Source: Blastocladiella britannica
Lineage: Eukaryota > Blastocladiomycota > Blastocladiomycetes > Blastocladiales > Blastocladiaceae
Assembly: GCA_025349905.2 (NCBI GenBank)
Contig: MU624887.1
Coordinates: forward strand, 1 to 18,738
Length of the DNA: 18,738 nt
Direction: 5' to 3'
Shown: positions 18,634 through 18,738 of the stretch, one piece after another
Layout: every line of letters starts with the position of its first letter
Numbering within the stretch: the first letter of the stretch is position 1
Notes under the pieces: generated by a model
Database searches by the model: none
What the model was told of the DNA's origin: nothing
What the model saw: the letters and a program-made list of their open reading frames with translations, nothing else
Position numbers and translations under genes: made by a program

Positions 18634-18738
18634 ATTATGATTTCTTACGGGGGCCGGCGTTGGCGGCTCAAGGAAGGACTTGGTGATTAACTTCCCTCAA
18701 AATATTGTGGATTTTGCCCCAAACTGAACACCCCAACT
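18634..18738. other. Right flank, no feature seen
   Basis: The last 105 bases follow the stop codon of the membrane-protein gene. They contain no clear AATAAA signal and no start of another gene that I can support. Confidence 0.4.

Overview
The window is nuclear DNA from a flagellated, probably zoosporic, early-diverging fungus. A blastocladiomycete or chytrid fits best, but I infer this from gene content and did not place it by alignment. The evidence is a GC-rich, very compact gene layout, about 22 short spliceosomal introns (mostly 52-80 nt, GT-AG, many with GTAC or GTAT donors), a sperm-flagellum/axoneme gene (SPAG16/PF20) beside a SPATA4-like CH-domain gene, and a hydrolase-like protein whose conserved blocks I know from filamentous fungi. 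There are no operons, rRNA or tRNA genes, CRISPR arrays or transposons that I can see.

Layout from left to right. Positions 1-1129 hold no gene I can support. SPAG16 (+, 1130-3701, 6 exons) meets the SPATA4-like gene (-, 4702-3758) tail to tail. Two more minus-strand genes follow head to tail: an NME6-type nucleoside diphosphate kinase with a poly-His insertion (5501-4762, 3 exons) and a fungal alpha/beta-hydrolase-like protein (7489-5536, 4 exons). A 149-bp divergent spacer leads to an intronless RavA/MoxR-type AAA+ ATPase (+, 7639-9363). This converges, with 25 bp between stop codons, on ASCC1 (-, 10886-9389, KH plus 2H-phosphoesterase fold). ASCC1 shares a 36-bp divergent spacer with a CCDC43 homologue (+, 10923-11872, 4 exons). 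Then come a secreted, probably GPI-anchored DOMON protein (+, 11949-12939, 3 exons), an intronless 1046-residue F-box/LRR-like orphan (+, 13314-16454), and an orphan polytopic membrane protein of 619 residues (+, 16529-18633, 5 exons).

Functionally the block is mixed: axoneme parts, nucleotide metabolism, RNA or DNA-repair associated ASCC1, and cell-surface or membrane proteins. The strongest points for a second look are the RavA-like ATPase (bacterial-type family, no introns, in an intron-rich neighbourhood), the poly-histidine microsatellite inside NME6, the extremely short intergenic spacers, and the two large proteins I cannot assign. I found no clearly new multi-gene system. All exon joins were read by eye from splice motifs, phase and remembered family conservation, and none was tested against transcripts.
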